From Cliona cf. orientalis (Eukaryota; Porifera; Demospongiae; Clionaida; Clionaidae): a stretch of 64,000 bases of DNA. Location: positions 5,391,000-5,454,999 of the forward strand of contig OZ005691.1 in the NCBI GenBank assembly GCA_963930775.1. Direction: 5' to 3'. The first letter of the stretch is position 1. Every line of letters begins with the position of its first letter. Shown piece after piece: positions 12,710 to 23,740 of the stretch. The notes under the pieces were generated by a model. It worked only from the letters and a program-made list of their open reading frames with translations. It made no database searches and was not told the DNA's origin. The translations under genes were made by a program, and so were the position numbers.

Positions 12710-12936
12710 CTCTGCCAGCTTTGACTCCTCCAAGTGAAATTGAAGCTCATTGTTCTCATGTCAACTGGCGTAACTCTCCTGATGTCTCTTGTGGGGATAT
12801 CACTGGCTATGATGTGAGACTATTCAATCCAGACACTGGAATAGAGGTGACAAGACGTGTGGATGCTCGGGGAACTTTCCATAACTTTCTGCTATTGGAA
12901 AGAGAGCTTGTTGAACATAAGTCAACCACAGTTCAG
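12710..12936 (+). CDS. Orphan fibronectin type III exon
   Basis: The exon is bounded by acceptor attatgcag and donor gtataa, and has phase 2 in, phase 0 out (227 nt, 75 full codons plus 2 nt). It reads LPALTPPSEIEAHCSHVNW, then DITGYDVRLFNPDTGIEV, then TRRVDARGTFHNF and HKSTTVQV. That fits an FN3 domain: proline-rich start, VNW strand, GYDVR strand. The frame is fully open. No neighbouring exon that would complete a gene was found: upstream is spacer, and downstream, 545 bp on, is the start exon of receptor copy B. It could be the last recognisable exon of the unit A receptor, with the beta-helix gene nested in an intron, or a stranded exon left by the duplication. Confidence 0.7.
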
Positions 12937-13480
12937 GTATAATAATTATGTTATTGAATGTATGAATGACTGAAGTTTCTTTTGTCATTCTTAGAATACA
13001 GGTATATATATCAACTAAGCCATAATGTAGCCTGAATACATACTTGAATGTGACACAATTGATGACATTGTATTAAAATTTGTGTATCAGGCTAACTGTG
13101 ACTAGCTACATGATGTCACCTGCGTTCTAAGTTGGCAACCAGTAATCAGATCCTAGCTGTAACAAATACTGTTATCTGATTGGTCAGGAGCAGGTATCTG
13201 TTTCCCACATAAATTTTTCATATAAACCTGTAAAAATTTGTTGCCTATGGTTAGAATTGTTGCTAGGCAGCAGTTTATACGTCAAGCCTATGGGCAAGCC
13301 TATGGGCATTTTTCCTACGATCTAAAATTGTTAGACACTGTTTAGTCGGTTTCTACGTGATTTAGAAGACCTCAGGGCGCAGTAGAACCCTTCGGTCTCT
13401 AAATTAAATCACATAGAAACCTCCTAAACAGTGTCTAACTATTGTTTATTGTAAATTTGATTACAAGTCGTTCTCTCCTT

Positions 13481-15473
13481 ATGCAAATGATTATACAGAT
13501 TTGTATTGTATCATCGTTCGGGGAAGGAGCTTACAGCTCACCCATAGGAACCGGTAAGTGATCAATGATCACCTTGATAATAGTATAAACCAAACAATGA
13601 TTAATATCTATGTTTAATTACAGGATGCTTTGCTCCTCAACCACCAAGTAAGTAAATCAACCATAACACTACAGATCTGTCGTTGTCTGTCTGTTAGTCT
13701 CGTCCCCAGATCCCACCCTCGAGGAGGAAAAAGGATCTGGTGACTTTGGGCAAAAAGCTTGGTCCAGTTGACGACTCACGGAGGAATTTGTGCATCCCAA
13801 TCAGATCGCAGGTTTAGCCCAGTCATATGACTCGCTAGCTACAGGAATGTAGCTAGCAGGGCCATTGCCTGCTATACAAATTTGAATCGCCTACATAGTC
13901 TTACTGGCCAATCAAATCCAAGCTTTGCTCAAGTGCACCCATGTCTGTGCGCGCACCCAGAGCCAGCCAAACCGAGAAAACGCCATAACCAAGCAACAAA
14001 TGGTGACATACATTCAATGGGCTGCAGTTAGGCAGGCAGCTCAATTCATGAGAAGGCATGGTCCGAGTGGACATCACTGAGGTAGTAGATTCTGATTTTG
14101 ACTTCTTGCGTTTTCAAGTCTTGCAAGGGGAGCTATGAGCAAGCTAACGACTTTTTGGACAGTTGATTGATTTAGCCATGTGCTCAAACAGGATACCATG
14201 AATGCACATGCGCATGCTCAATAGGATGTTCCAGAACACAGGTAAAGGGCAGTCTCAGCCACTTTGCATTAAACTAGCACTCTGGCCTGTGGCTTTGCAT
14301 CCTTAGAAGGAGTAGTGGAACAGTGTCCAACTGTGCAAAACCACTCTACACAGATCGAGGCACTGAGCTCCGCCATTTCTTCAGTGGTCAGGCCATTAAC
14401 TAGCCAATTGAATCTTTCATTAGTCTAAGACTAGAATATACATAATACTGTATAGAGTGGTTAATAAAATGGAAGATCTAGTAATGCTCTACAGTGTTAA
14501 TTATTAGCACTGTAGAACGTGACGACCTTTACCAGAAAGCCATGCGAACGTTCTGTTAACAAATCGAATGCAGGGTCCAAAAGTGATCGGTGTGGCCAGA
14601 CTGTCAGAGGCGCCACTGCTACATGTACATGCAGTTGCCATGGTACTTACTACTTTTGTGGGGTCCTAAATGCCAAAATACAACAATCAGGTGCAGCAGG
14701 GAGCGAGCGAAGCAAGCCCCCTGCTTGTAATAATAATGTTCTCTCCTTGTCATTAGGTGTGTACTTTGAATTAAAAGGAGAGAGATACAATAACAACAGT
14801 GTGGTCAACATTCTTGCTATCGGTGAAGGCAGCAGTGCCCTCCTCTGCAAAACCAATAAGCAGGACTGCTGTGGTACTCTACCCAATCGGTTTGGGGAAT
14901 TCTACTATCCTCATGGAGCTCGTGTTTCAATCTTTATCACTGGAGATGGTTTCTACCGTAACAGAGGAAACCAGATGATCCGATTGAACAGGAGGAATCA
15001 GGGCCGTCGGAGGCGGGGCGGCAGGGGCGGCTCGAGCCGCCCTTCCATCATTGCCAACACCATAGTACATTATGGCATATGCACGTACGCGCATGCGCAC
15101 GATTGGTATGCAAACCGCACGCAAAACAGCTGGTACTGATTCAGCAAGTTCGTCGATCTAGTATGAGCGCAAACCACAGTCCTGCGATAGGCAATAAGCC
15201 AATAAGCCAATAGAGTAGCTCACAAACGCGGAACGGTGCGATTTTTTTGGCGTGGTTTAATTATTTTTGGGCGTGGCTTAAAAATTTTGCGCGCGCGCTT
15301 CGCGCGCGTTTAAAGCTCTACATAGCTAGAGCCTCCCCAATTGTAAAAACCTTCCTACGGCCCTGGGAATGATGTCAGTTCTCCAACCGGAAGATATTCA
15401 TGTGAGATTCCAGATGCCAGTGGCATTAGCTACTCAGAAATTATTCATTAACATTTCTAACGAAGGAATGTAG
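13481..15473 (+). pseudogene. Broken N-terminal part of a secreted/receptor protein, copy B
   Basis: It has the same three-exon layout as copy A: exon 1 13481-13553 (MQMIIQICIVSSFGEGAY), exon 2 13624-13647 (CFAPQPP), exon 3 from 14757. Here exon 3 keeps the stretch that copy A lost and reads on through GARVSIFITGDGFYRNRG, but it is cut at 14998 by a 367-bp MITE. The remainder resumes at 15371 (SPTGRYSCEIPDASG) and also carries 4 extra bases (agct) relative to A near 15429. So the two copies are disabled by different lesions. The intact ancestor would have been an Ig-like ectodomain with paired cysteines (ALLCKTN, CCGT, YSCEIPD). No membrane anchor or downstream exon was recognised. Confidence 0.7.
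14999..15365. mobile_element. 367-bp MITE inserted in the receptor exon of unit B
   Basis: The left end is CAGGGCCGTCGGAGG and the right end, read inverted, is CAGGGCCGTAGGAAGG; weaker inverted similarity continues for about 40 bp. It is flanked by the perfect 5-bp duplication ggaat (14994-14998 and 15366-15370), and unit A shows the unfilled site. The interior contains a gcgcgcgcttcgcgcgcg palindrome. CAGGG ends fit hAT-like elements, some of which make 5-bp duplications, but the superfamily is not certain. No coding capacity. Confidence 0.92.
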
Positions 15474-16167
15474 AATTTGTATCATAGTATGATAATACTA
15501 CGTACCAACACTACCTAAGCAATATTATACATTAATATTTAGACTATGGTATAATAATAATATTACTGTATTATATATGCATCATTTGATTTGATCTTTT
15601 GTAGATAATGAGATACTCAGATTGCCAGTGGTTGGGATCATTACTTTAAATATTAGCTATATTAATAATTATATAGACAGCCTGCAATGAAGGAAGAACC
15701 TGATTTATCTTTTCTATCACTGTTGTTATTTATTGGATTGTAGCCACAGATGGCATAAAAATAGCCCAGGTTAAGGAATCTGGACTCTCCAGTGTGATGA
15801 TTACCATTGTGTTGAGGGGTTAAAGTACGTTTCCTTGTTGATCATTTATGGCAATAAACGCTAGCCTCATAATTGTGACGACCCATTCCCTTTCCCTGCT
15901 ATAATATCTTGATTCTTTCGTGATGGGTGCATAGGTGATTTGAATCTTTAATGATCAAAGACCAGTTGTGAACAGAGCTGCAGACAGGGCAGCTGAGTTA
16001 ATTTCAACATGCTTCATCACAAAATAAAATTTAGTAAGGACTAAAGGATGAACAAACAACACTTAGGATAGCTAGCTACCTATCATACTATATGTGCTAT
16101 GAAGACACAGTTGATAGCCATCCATGACAGTCACTATGGGATGTACAATAAACTGTTCCCTCTAATT

Positions 16168-16417
16168 AACCCTCGCCGCTAAGCATAGGCAGAGGGTTAC
16201 TGCAATCGTTCAACTTTGGCGATTTTTTTTTGTCCGTCCATCCATCCTGTGCAGAGGCTTTCAGTTTATATAGTGACAGCCTGGTGCCTTCCCCTAACTC
16301 CCACTGACTCTGAAGAAACAGTACCAGTCAATACTGCTGATATTGAACAGGATGAGACATGCTATAGATCAACACATGCCGCATGACTCATGCATGCATG
16401 TGTAGCAGTGAGGGTTC
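16168..16417. mobile_element. Small non-autonomous element (AACCCTCGCCGC-type ends), copy in unit B
   Basis: This is the counterpart of 2507-2766. The left end is aaccctcgccgc and the right end gcagtgagggtt. Its presence in both units dates it before the duplication. Confidence 0.5.
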
Positions 16418-17348
16418 TGCACTCCTGTGCATTCCGATTAAAATTTAATTTTAAGCTTAATAGCTGAAGCCAAGGAATACACATATCTGAGGTATGCATG
16501 AAGTTACCATGACTACCTAGCACAGAGACATATGCATGAAACCAAGACATTGTGTGAAGTGGTTATAATTGGTAATAATACTATTGATGTATACTAAGTG
16601 ATGTGGCGAATATCACAAATGTCAAAACTGCAAGATAGCTGGCACAATATTTGCCAATTCTCCACAATCCTTTTCAGTTTGTGAAAGGTTACTAGCTACA
16701 AAGGAAGTGAAGGTCCAATTTATTTAGTGATTCATGATCTCTACAATTATTGATCATTGCAATAGTTGTTTATTCATGGACCACAAAATATACTGGACCA
16801 GATGCTCACTTGCAATTGCTCTGTAGTAGTATTCCATAAACTGTTACCAAGACTACATAATAATACTATTATTCTGAAATGGTATGGTCTTCCATTTATA
16901 TTGTTCAGTCCATTGATCAATGCTGATCACCAGTGGTCAGTGAAAGTCATCATGACCAGGGTACACAATACTATTGTATGTGTGTATGCACTCTCATTGT
17001 CAACCTCTCTATGTACTCCAAGATCAAAGCCCTAATCTTAATTTTGGAGTCGTGGAGAGGAAACACTCCAACGTTAATTGAACACGGCCATGAGTTGTGG
17101 CTCTCTCCAGAAGTAACATTGTCAATAGTTAGCGATAAAGACATCAAATTGATGCAGCTACTACTTTAACTATTAGATAGCCTGCAATGAAGGAAGAACC
17201 TGATTTATTGCTGATTTTTCTCTCTATCTATATATATATAGCTATGTTGTGGATTGTAACTACGGATCATGACAGATGACATAATAAATTATAGCTACAT
17301 AACAAGTTAAAGTCCAGGTTGAGGAATCTGGACTATAACTATCCATTC

Positions 17349-17376
17349 GGGGGGGGGGGGGGGGGGGGTGGGGGGG
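17349..17376. repeat. G homopolymer (20 G, T, 7 G)
   Basis: Twenty consecutive G at 17349-17368, one T, then seven G. The matching part of unit A is missing about 260 bp here, from roughly the cagaagta word to taccagtattt. The tract is prone to slippage and to G-quadruplex formation. Confidence 0.9.
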
Positions 17377-18292
17377 ATGATAATCATTATACCGGTATTT
17401 AGGGATTAAAGTATAATATTATACATTCCTTGCTGGTCATTAATAATTTACGGCAACAAGCTTCATAATTATGATAGTCCTTTCCATTTCCCTGCTGTAT
17501 AATACTCTCGCTTGATTCTTTTGTGATGGGTATATACATAGGTGATTTGAATCTTTAATGATTAAAGACCAGCTGTGAACAGCACCACAGAGCAGCTGAG
17601 TTAATTTCAGCATGCGACATCACAAAATAAATGTAAATACTAAAGGATGCACAAACACCAATTAGGATAGCTACCTGTCATAGATACTCAGCTATGAAGA
17701 CACAGTCTTAACGATCCATGACAGTCACTATGGAATGTACAGTAAAGTGTACTAGCTGTTCCCTCTAATTAAATTTTAGCTGAAGCCAAGCAATACACAT
17801 ATCTGAGGCATGCATGAAGTTGCCATGACTACCTAGCATAGAGACATGCATGAAACCAAGACATTGTGTGAAGTGGTTATAATTAGTAATAAAACTATTG
17901 ATGTATACTGAGTGATGTGGCGATTATCAAAACACTGCAAGACTACCTGGCACAATATTTGCCAATTCTCCATAGCAAATGCAATCCTTTTCAGCTTGTG
18001 AAAGGTTAATTACTATAGAGGAAGGGAAGGTCCAGTTTATTTTGTGTGATTCATGATCTCTATAGATCATTGTTTATTCATGTATCACAAAATCAACTCG
18101 ACCAGATGCTCACTTGCTTTGTTGTAGTCTTCCATAAACTATTAACAATTGCAAGACCACAGTTTATTATTCTGAGATTCGAATGATATCAGTTATTTGT
18201 TGTGCACTATTTCTTTCAGTCACTACCATGAAAAAATCCCAGGAATATGGCATGGCCTTGTCCTCATGCCACCCACATTTGGATCTATTTTC

Positions 18293-18308
18293 TATTTAAG
18301 TATTTAAG
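18293..18308 (+). promoter_or_regulatory. Duplicated TATA-like box before the beta-helix gene B
   Basis: TATTTAAG occurs twice in tandem (18293-18300 and 18301-18308), against once in unit A. The second copy is 34 nt before the ATG at 18342. Confidence 0.35.
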
Positions 18309-18341
18309 CCTATATGAAGTATCACCCCATTATCTGCAACA

Positions 18342-21300
18342 ATGATTCAGAAGATTATCTTACTGACGTTCTTGATTGGGTCCATTAGCATCCCAACTAA
18401 GGGTAAGGTCTACTATGTTTTACCTTATCCTAGAAACAAGAGCAGCTGCCAGCATGGTCAGCTCTGTCATACAATGGACTATTTGGCTGAGCACAGTGAT
18501 GAGTTCTTTTCGTCAGACCACGTCAATATAACGCTGATATTCATGCGTGGAATTCACAACTATACAAAGGACATGACTGTACAGAATCTTCACTCATTTG
18601 TAATGAAAGGAGCTGCAACTAAATCCAGGGAGAATGTGATTCTTGATCACCATCATAATTTTGATAATGGTACAAATTATTGCACACTTATTCAGTTCAT
18701 CAATATCACCTCTGTGAACATTACAAACCTGACAATGAGATGTCCTGCACTGAACCTTGTAGAAAGCCACGTCACAGTAAAAGCCTCCGATCTCTATGGC
18801 TACCATGGAACTAGCATAACCTTATCCTTCATTCATATTACTGGCCAAGGCTCACAAGCTTTACTGGACAACATCACATTCAAAGAAAACTGCTTTATCG
18901 AGAGTAACTTCAGTGCTGGAATAATTGTGAGCAGCAGCACATTTCAGTCATACAAACATGAATATAGTTCCATTATTACGTCCAATTCAAGTGTAGTAAC
19001 ATTAATGGGGAAAGTGAACTTCACTGATAGTAATATCAAAGACAATCAGCATATAAATTCAGCCGGTGCAGTAGTGTTTCTACAAACTACTCATCCAGAT
19101 GTCAGATCTTCACTTAATATCACAGCAGGTGCAATTGTATATATACGTAATATCAAGGGAAGAGCTGTGACTGGGGAGAATGCAGCAATAAACATTGATG
19201 CTAAAGCACAGGTAGCCTTTATGAATAATGCAGTCCTACACTGGAGATCTGGAGGAGCAGTGTACCTGACTCATGGGGAAATTAGTATCGGCACTGGATC
19301 AAATGTGATATTTGCATACAACCATGCTCAGCACGGAGGAGCAATTTATCTCATCAATGGAATATTAAACATTGATAGTAATGCAAGTCTAACGTTCAGC
19401 CATAATGTTGCAAATACCAAAGGTGGAGCAGTTTATCTAGAGAATGGAGAATTGGGCATCAATACTAACGCAAAGCTGAATTTTACTTACAATTCGGCAC
19501 TTTTGGGTGGAGCAGTTTACTTACACATCTCAACAATTTGTATAGACACAGACGCAATGCATTTTTACCACAATAAGGGTTCAATAGGAGGAGGCATATA
19601 CTCCGTGTATGGAGCTATGCATATCAACACCAATAAATCTGTGACGTTTGTTAATAATACCGCACATAGTCAAGGTGGAGCAATGTATTTAGAATCAAGT
19701 GTCAATTCCTCCATTGTTGTTAGTAATTCCTCCAAATTACTCTTTTTTAACAATTTGGCATTTCGAGGCGGTGCTCTCTATATCATCCCATCTTCATTTA
19801 CAATCACAGTTGAGTATCAGTCAAGTGTTCAGTTCGTAAATAATACAGCAAGTGATATTGGTGGAGCAGTGTATGCTGAGATGCAGCCTGCAGCACCGTG
19901 TTTATTCATGGTTACTGACTACTCTGCTGAAATATCATTTATAGGAAATTATGCAAACCATCACATTGGTCACCACATGTACGGCACCAGTGTAAGAGCT
20001 GATAAATGTGGCAGAGAGCATATACAACTAGTCAATAAACAAGGAAAACCTTACTGTAGCCTAACTAATACTCATGATAAGCCCATCAACATTTCTTTTA
20101 TCCATCCCCGTTTAAACGAGATCCCATCCCCAATATCTTCTGCTCCTCGGCGTGTGTGTCTCTGTAACTCTCATGGTAAACCACAGTGCACTAAATACTC
20201 ATTTATCTTCCCCACAGTCAGTATCTATCGTGGAGAACTGTTCACATTGTCTGTTAGCATTGTCGGGTATGACTTTGGAGCTACTGTAGGTACAGTCAAT
20301 GCAGGATTCCTCAATGATTCAAACTCACTACTTGGACAATCACAGGCTCATCAGCGAGTAGACAGCAGTGAAACATGCACTAAGCTAGAGTATACTGTGC
20401 TTACCAAATTTGACAGGGAAATACTAGTGCTACAAACGTCAGTTCTTCCAGTGTCAGTCTATGTAACCAATGAAGGTGCCAGAAATAATAATTACTTGTA
20501 CCGATGTAGATACTTTATCCGGAAAAACATCCATGAGTATCGTTCGAATCATAATCATGGTTGCTTCAGTGATGCACTCATAGCAGCTCCTATTTTTATT
20601 ACAATTTCTTTACTTCCAGGCTGCCCTCCTGGATTCATTCTAAGCCGTGACCGCACTACATGCAGCTGCTTTCCAGTTTTGCTTAGTAATGATTTTAAGT
20701 GTTCCATACAAAATAAACGTGGTGTCCTTCAGTGGAACAGTGCTGTATGGGTGAATGCAAGTTTCAATGAGAGTCATAGCACTGGTATCATCTATAATAG
20801 GTTTTGTCCACTGCTCTACTGCAAATCAGGCAACAAAACGATTAACATTGGAGATGATCCAAATAAGCAGTGTGCCTCCAACCGAACCGGCATCCTATGT
20901 GGTGCCTGCATGGACAACTTTAGCCTGGCAATTGGATCTTCTCGGTGCATTGAATGTCCCAACAGTCATAACGTGGCACTCCTGCTTGCCTTTGCTGCTG
21001 CTGGTGTTCTCCTTGTGCTCTCTATCCTTGTACTCAACCTCACTGTAACCCAAGGACTCATTAATGGACTCATATTCTATTCTAACATTGTATGGGCCTA
21101 CAAAATAATACTCTTCCCCTCAGAAGTAGAAAAGAATAATTTTTTCACATTTCTTCAAGTTTTTATTGCCTGGCTCAACTTGAATTTTGGAATTGAGACT
21201 TGCTTCTTTGTTGGACTGGATGCTTATTGGAAAACATGGCTACAGTTTCTGTTTCCAATCTACATCTGGGCCATTGCTGGTGTTATCATTGTTGCTTGCC

Positions 21301-22133
21301 GCTACTCCATTCGTCTCACTAACCTCATCGGTAGCAGAGCTGTTCCTCTTCTAGCCACACTCTTCCTTCTATCTTACATGAAACTCCTTCGTACTGTGAT
21401 AGATGCCACCTCAGTTGCAGTGATAGCACAGTACCCACAAAATACCTCTTATGCTGTGTGGTACCTCGATGGAAATCTACGCTATTGCCAGCACCCTCAC
21501 ATTTACCTTTTCATAACGGCCACTGCTACTCTTGTGTTCCTGTGGCTTCCCTACACACTGCTGCTTCTGTTCATACAGCCTTTGAGGAGAGTATCTCATC
21601 TAAGGCCACTGAAGTGGATCAACAAGCTAGCCCCTGTCTACGATGCTTACTTCTCTCCTTTGAAGGATAACCACAGATACTGGTTTGGAATATTGCTTCT
21701 TGTTCGAGGAATACTTCTGGTACTACTTACTGTGACTTCAGTGGCCCATTTGGAACTGAATGTGCTGATACTACTCCTGTTTATAACCTCCTTACTGTTC
21801 TTTATATCCATCAAGAATGTCTACAAGCGAATGACGGTTAGACTTCTTGAATGTGCCACCTTACTGAATCTGATTGTCTTAAGCGCTGGAACATTGTATC
21901 TGTGGGAATCTGCCATGTGGAGGATGATATTTCTGGAAGCATCAATTGGAATCACTTTTGCTCAATTCTGTGTCATTGTTGTGTGGAGTTTGGTTAAGCT
22001 TTGTCTCAGTGCTGGTTGGAGGTGTAGACGAAATAATGGCTATGATGTCATTGATGAGAACATTGACGATGACATTGTTCATGAACGAATTGAAGATCCT
22101 GAAGTTCAACCGTTAATCAATTACATACCCTGA
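18342..22133 (+). CDS. Pmp-like beta-helix ectodomain protein with about ten membrane spans
   Basis: A single-exon ORF of 1263 aa. The first 21 residues are a signal peptide (MIQKIILLTFLIGSISIPTKG). Residues about 30-300 are N-glycosylation-rich. About 303-515 is a parallel beta-helix built of repeats of the form GGAVYL ... F.N.A ... GGAIYL, the GGA[IVL] and FxxN pattern known from chlamydial Pmp proteins. About 515-870 is cysteine-rich (CPPGF near 760, GILCGACMDNFSLA near 850), like growth-factor-receptor-type modules that precede membrane domains. About 876-1215 holds roughly ten hydrophobic spans, starting NVALLLAFAAAGVLLVL. The tail is acidic (DENIDDDIVHERIEDPEVQP). Predicted role: a plasma-membrane receptor or channel-like protein; substrate unknown. 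Lack of introns suggests a retrocopy origin or a family trait. It has two copies here, A frameshifted and B whole. Confidence 0.88.
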   Translation: MIQKIILLTFLIGSISIPTKGKVYYVLPYPRNKSSCQHGQLCHTMDYLAEHSDEFFSSDHVNITLIFMRGIHNYTKDMTVQNLHSFVMKGAATKSRENVILDHHHNFDNGTNYCTLIQFINITSVNITNLTMRCPALNLVESHVTVKASDLYGYHGTSITLSFIHITGQGSQALLDNITFKENCFIESNFSAGIIVSSSTFQSYKHEYSSIITSNSSVVTLMGKVNFTDSNIKDNQHINSAGAVVFLQTTHPDVRSSLNITAGAIVYIRNIKGRAVTGENAAINIDAKAQVAFMNNAVLHWRSGGAVYLTHGEISIGTGSNVIFAYNHAQHGGAIYLINGILNIDSNASLTFSHNVANTKGGAVYLENGELGINTNAKLNFTYNSALLGGAVYLHISTICIDTDAMHFYHNKGSIGGGIYSVYGAMHINTNKSVTFVNNTAHSQGGAMYLESSVNSSIVVSNSSKLLFFNNLAFRGGALYIIPSSFTITVEYQSSVQFVNNTASDIGGAVYAEMQPAAPCLFMVTDYSAEISFIGNYANHHIGHHMYGTSVRADKCGREHIQLVNKQGKPYCSLTNTHDKPINISFIHPRLNEIPSPISSAPRRVCLCNSHGKPQCTKYSFIFPTVSIYRGELFTLSVSIVGYDFGATVGTVNAGFLNDSNSLLGQSQAHQRVDSSETCTKLEYTVLTKFDREILVLQTSVLPVSVYVTNEGARNNNYLYRCRYFIRKNIHEYRSNHNHGCFSDALIAAPIFITISLLPGCPPGFILSRDRTTCSCFPVLLSNDFKCSIQNKRGVLQWNSAVWVNASFNESHSTGIIYNRFCPLLYCKSGNKTINIGDDPNKQCASNRTGILCGACMDNFSLAIGSSRCIECPNSHNVALLLAFAAAGVLLVLSILVLNLTVTQGLINGLIFYSNIVWAYKIILFPSEVEKNNFFTFLQVFIAWLNLNFGIETCFFVGLDAYWKTWLQFLFPIYIWAIAGVIIVACRYSIRLTNLIGSRAVPLLATLFLLSYMKLLRTVIDATSVAVIAQYPQNTSYAVWYLDGNLRYCQHPHIYLFITATATLVFLWLPYTLLLLFIQPLRRVSHLRPLKWINKLAPVYDAYFSPLKDNHRYWFGILLLVRGILLVLLTVTSVAHLELNVLILLLFITSLLFFISIKNVYKRMTVRLLECATLLNLIVLSAGTLYLWESAMWRMIFLEASIGITFAQFCVIVVWSLVKLCLSAGWRCRRNNGYDVIDENIDDDIVHERIEDPEVQPLINYIP

Positions 22134-22456
22134 CCAATTTCATATGTGGGTAGCTCTTCTATAATGTTAAGCATTTACCACAATCATGATTATTATCACT
22201 GACCTTTTCCCATCACAAATGAAGTTAACAGTAAGAAAGTAATAGGTACAAACAACACATAGTACTCCCAAGATAAGCACCCATGCACGGCAGCACCACA
22301 TATCGTGGTGTTAAAGTAGCAAATATGCATGTGGATAAGCGCCCATGCTACCCAAAACTGTGAGATGTGTTTACTATTAGTGCTCATGGGCAGGATACTA
22401 TTGTATACATCTTCCTCGATCTTTTTCCAATTGCGCGCATACTATATATATAATTA

Positions 22457-22900
22457 GGGTATCCAATGAAAAAATCAAACTTTCCAAAAACCGCTCATTT
22501 TGCGGCATTTAGCTAGCCTACTAGGACGGTCCCTAAATCTCGAATGATACTGTGCAAAATTACTCTTACGTGGAGATACAAAAATTTCGCGTTTTTTGGC
22601 GAAATTGTCGCGCCAGATGGTTAATATGCTCCAACCTGTGATTTATTGTGGCTGCCTTACCAAATTGATCGTCCTCATCCAGTGACTGCATGAGGAAGCG
22701 TTTACCATACTGTATAATGATGGTACCCCACGTTTTGGCGAATTTTGCCAAAATTTGGAGAATAATTAAAGTCTCGATATCTCGGCAAATGAGCATGGGG
22801 GCGTGACCTGGAGTGACAATTAGTGTTAGTCCAAGAACATCTTCGTCCTACCAGAGTTTTGAGAAGTTTTGAAAAACTTCATTTTTTTGTGTGGAAACCC
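22457..22900. mobile_element. 444-bp MITE at the end of unit B
   Basis: The left end is gggtatccaatgaaaaaatc and the inverted right end gggtttccacacaaaaaaat; imperfect terminal repeats run about 35 bp. It is flanked by TA on both sides, as for Tc1/mariner-type insertion. The equivalent place in unit A (near 9490-9540) has no such element. No coding capacity. Confidence 0.7.
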
Positions 22901-23323
22901 TATGCATGATCATGGAATGTACAATAAAGTGTTACTATTCTCTCTAAGTTGAAGCCAAACTATACTATGCACATAGCTATCTGATCATGAAGCATGCATG
23001 ATGTTGCCACGACTACATAGGCTATACAGTAACTGCGGCATAGAGATGTTAGTGGAAGTGGTTGTAATTATTGGCAATTGAAGTAAGTGATGTGGCAATT
23101 AGCTACCTCGGAAGCGCTGTAAGTGCTTTTTCTTTTAATTACATGCCACCATGCACAACAGTGGCAAGTATCAAGTAATAACTGGTATAGTTGTGCAACA
23201 TGTTAGATCACACTTAGATGTACATAACATCCTAAATTAATATTATTATGCTGGACGGCTACATGCATGCACAGTGTATGTATAATAGTATTCAATTATA
23301 CCACAGGACCCTATAGCTAGTCG

Positions 23324-23354
<31 letters not shown>

Positions 23355-23740
23355 GGTGTCTTTCTATATAGGAATGTTCATTGTTTGGTAAGCATAAATC
23401 CTGCAGAGATCATGGGTCACGTACAAATTTAAAGTAAATTGGACCAGATTTTCATGCACTTGCTTTGTAGTAAAAAATTTAATGCTAATGTGACTACAGT
23501 TGAGCCTCCGAACAAAGGACACTTTGGGAACAGGCCTTTTGTCCAGTTGGAGGTTGTCCTTATCTCGGAGGTTTGCCACAGTGACCTTAAAATGTGCTAG
23601 GGTTATGGCAACATCTAGCTTGCCTTGAAGTTCCTGCCACAAACATATGGGACTATAATAATAATTAATTCTGATCATCAGTTGTCAGTGAGCAGCATCA
23701 GGATACATAACTTAGTATTGTATTATTGCTGTTGCTATTA
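22901..23740. repeat. Diverged third copy of the unit spacer
   Basis: Words from the spacer upstream of each beta-helix gene recur in order. Examples are ggaatgtacaataaagtg, gcatgcatgatgttgccacg, gtgatgtggcaatt, cacttgctttgtagta and gatcatcagttgtcagtg. Similarity is clearly lower than between A and B, and no third beta-helix ORF follows. It reads as the stump of an older tandem unit. Confidence 0.55.

Larger units (their letters stand above)
13255..22430. repeat. Tandem segmental duplication, unit B
   Basis: This is the second copy of the 1-9490 unit. It carries the receptor start (13481-15473), the internally repeated spacer and the intact beta-helix gene (18342-22133). Differences from A include a 367-bp MITE at 14999, a 20-base G run at 17349, and the lack of the 850-bp element of unit A. 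The right edge is near 22430, shortly before the MITE at 22457. Confidence 0.93.
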
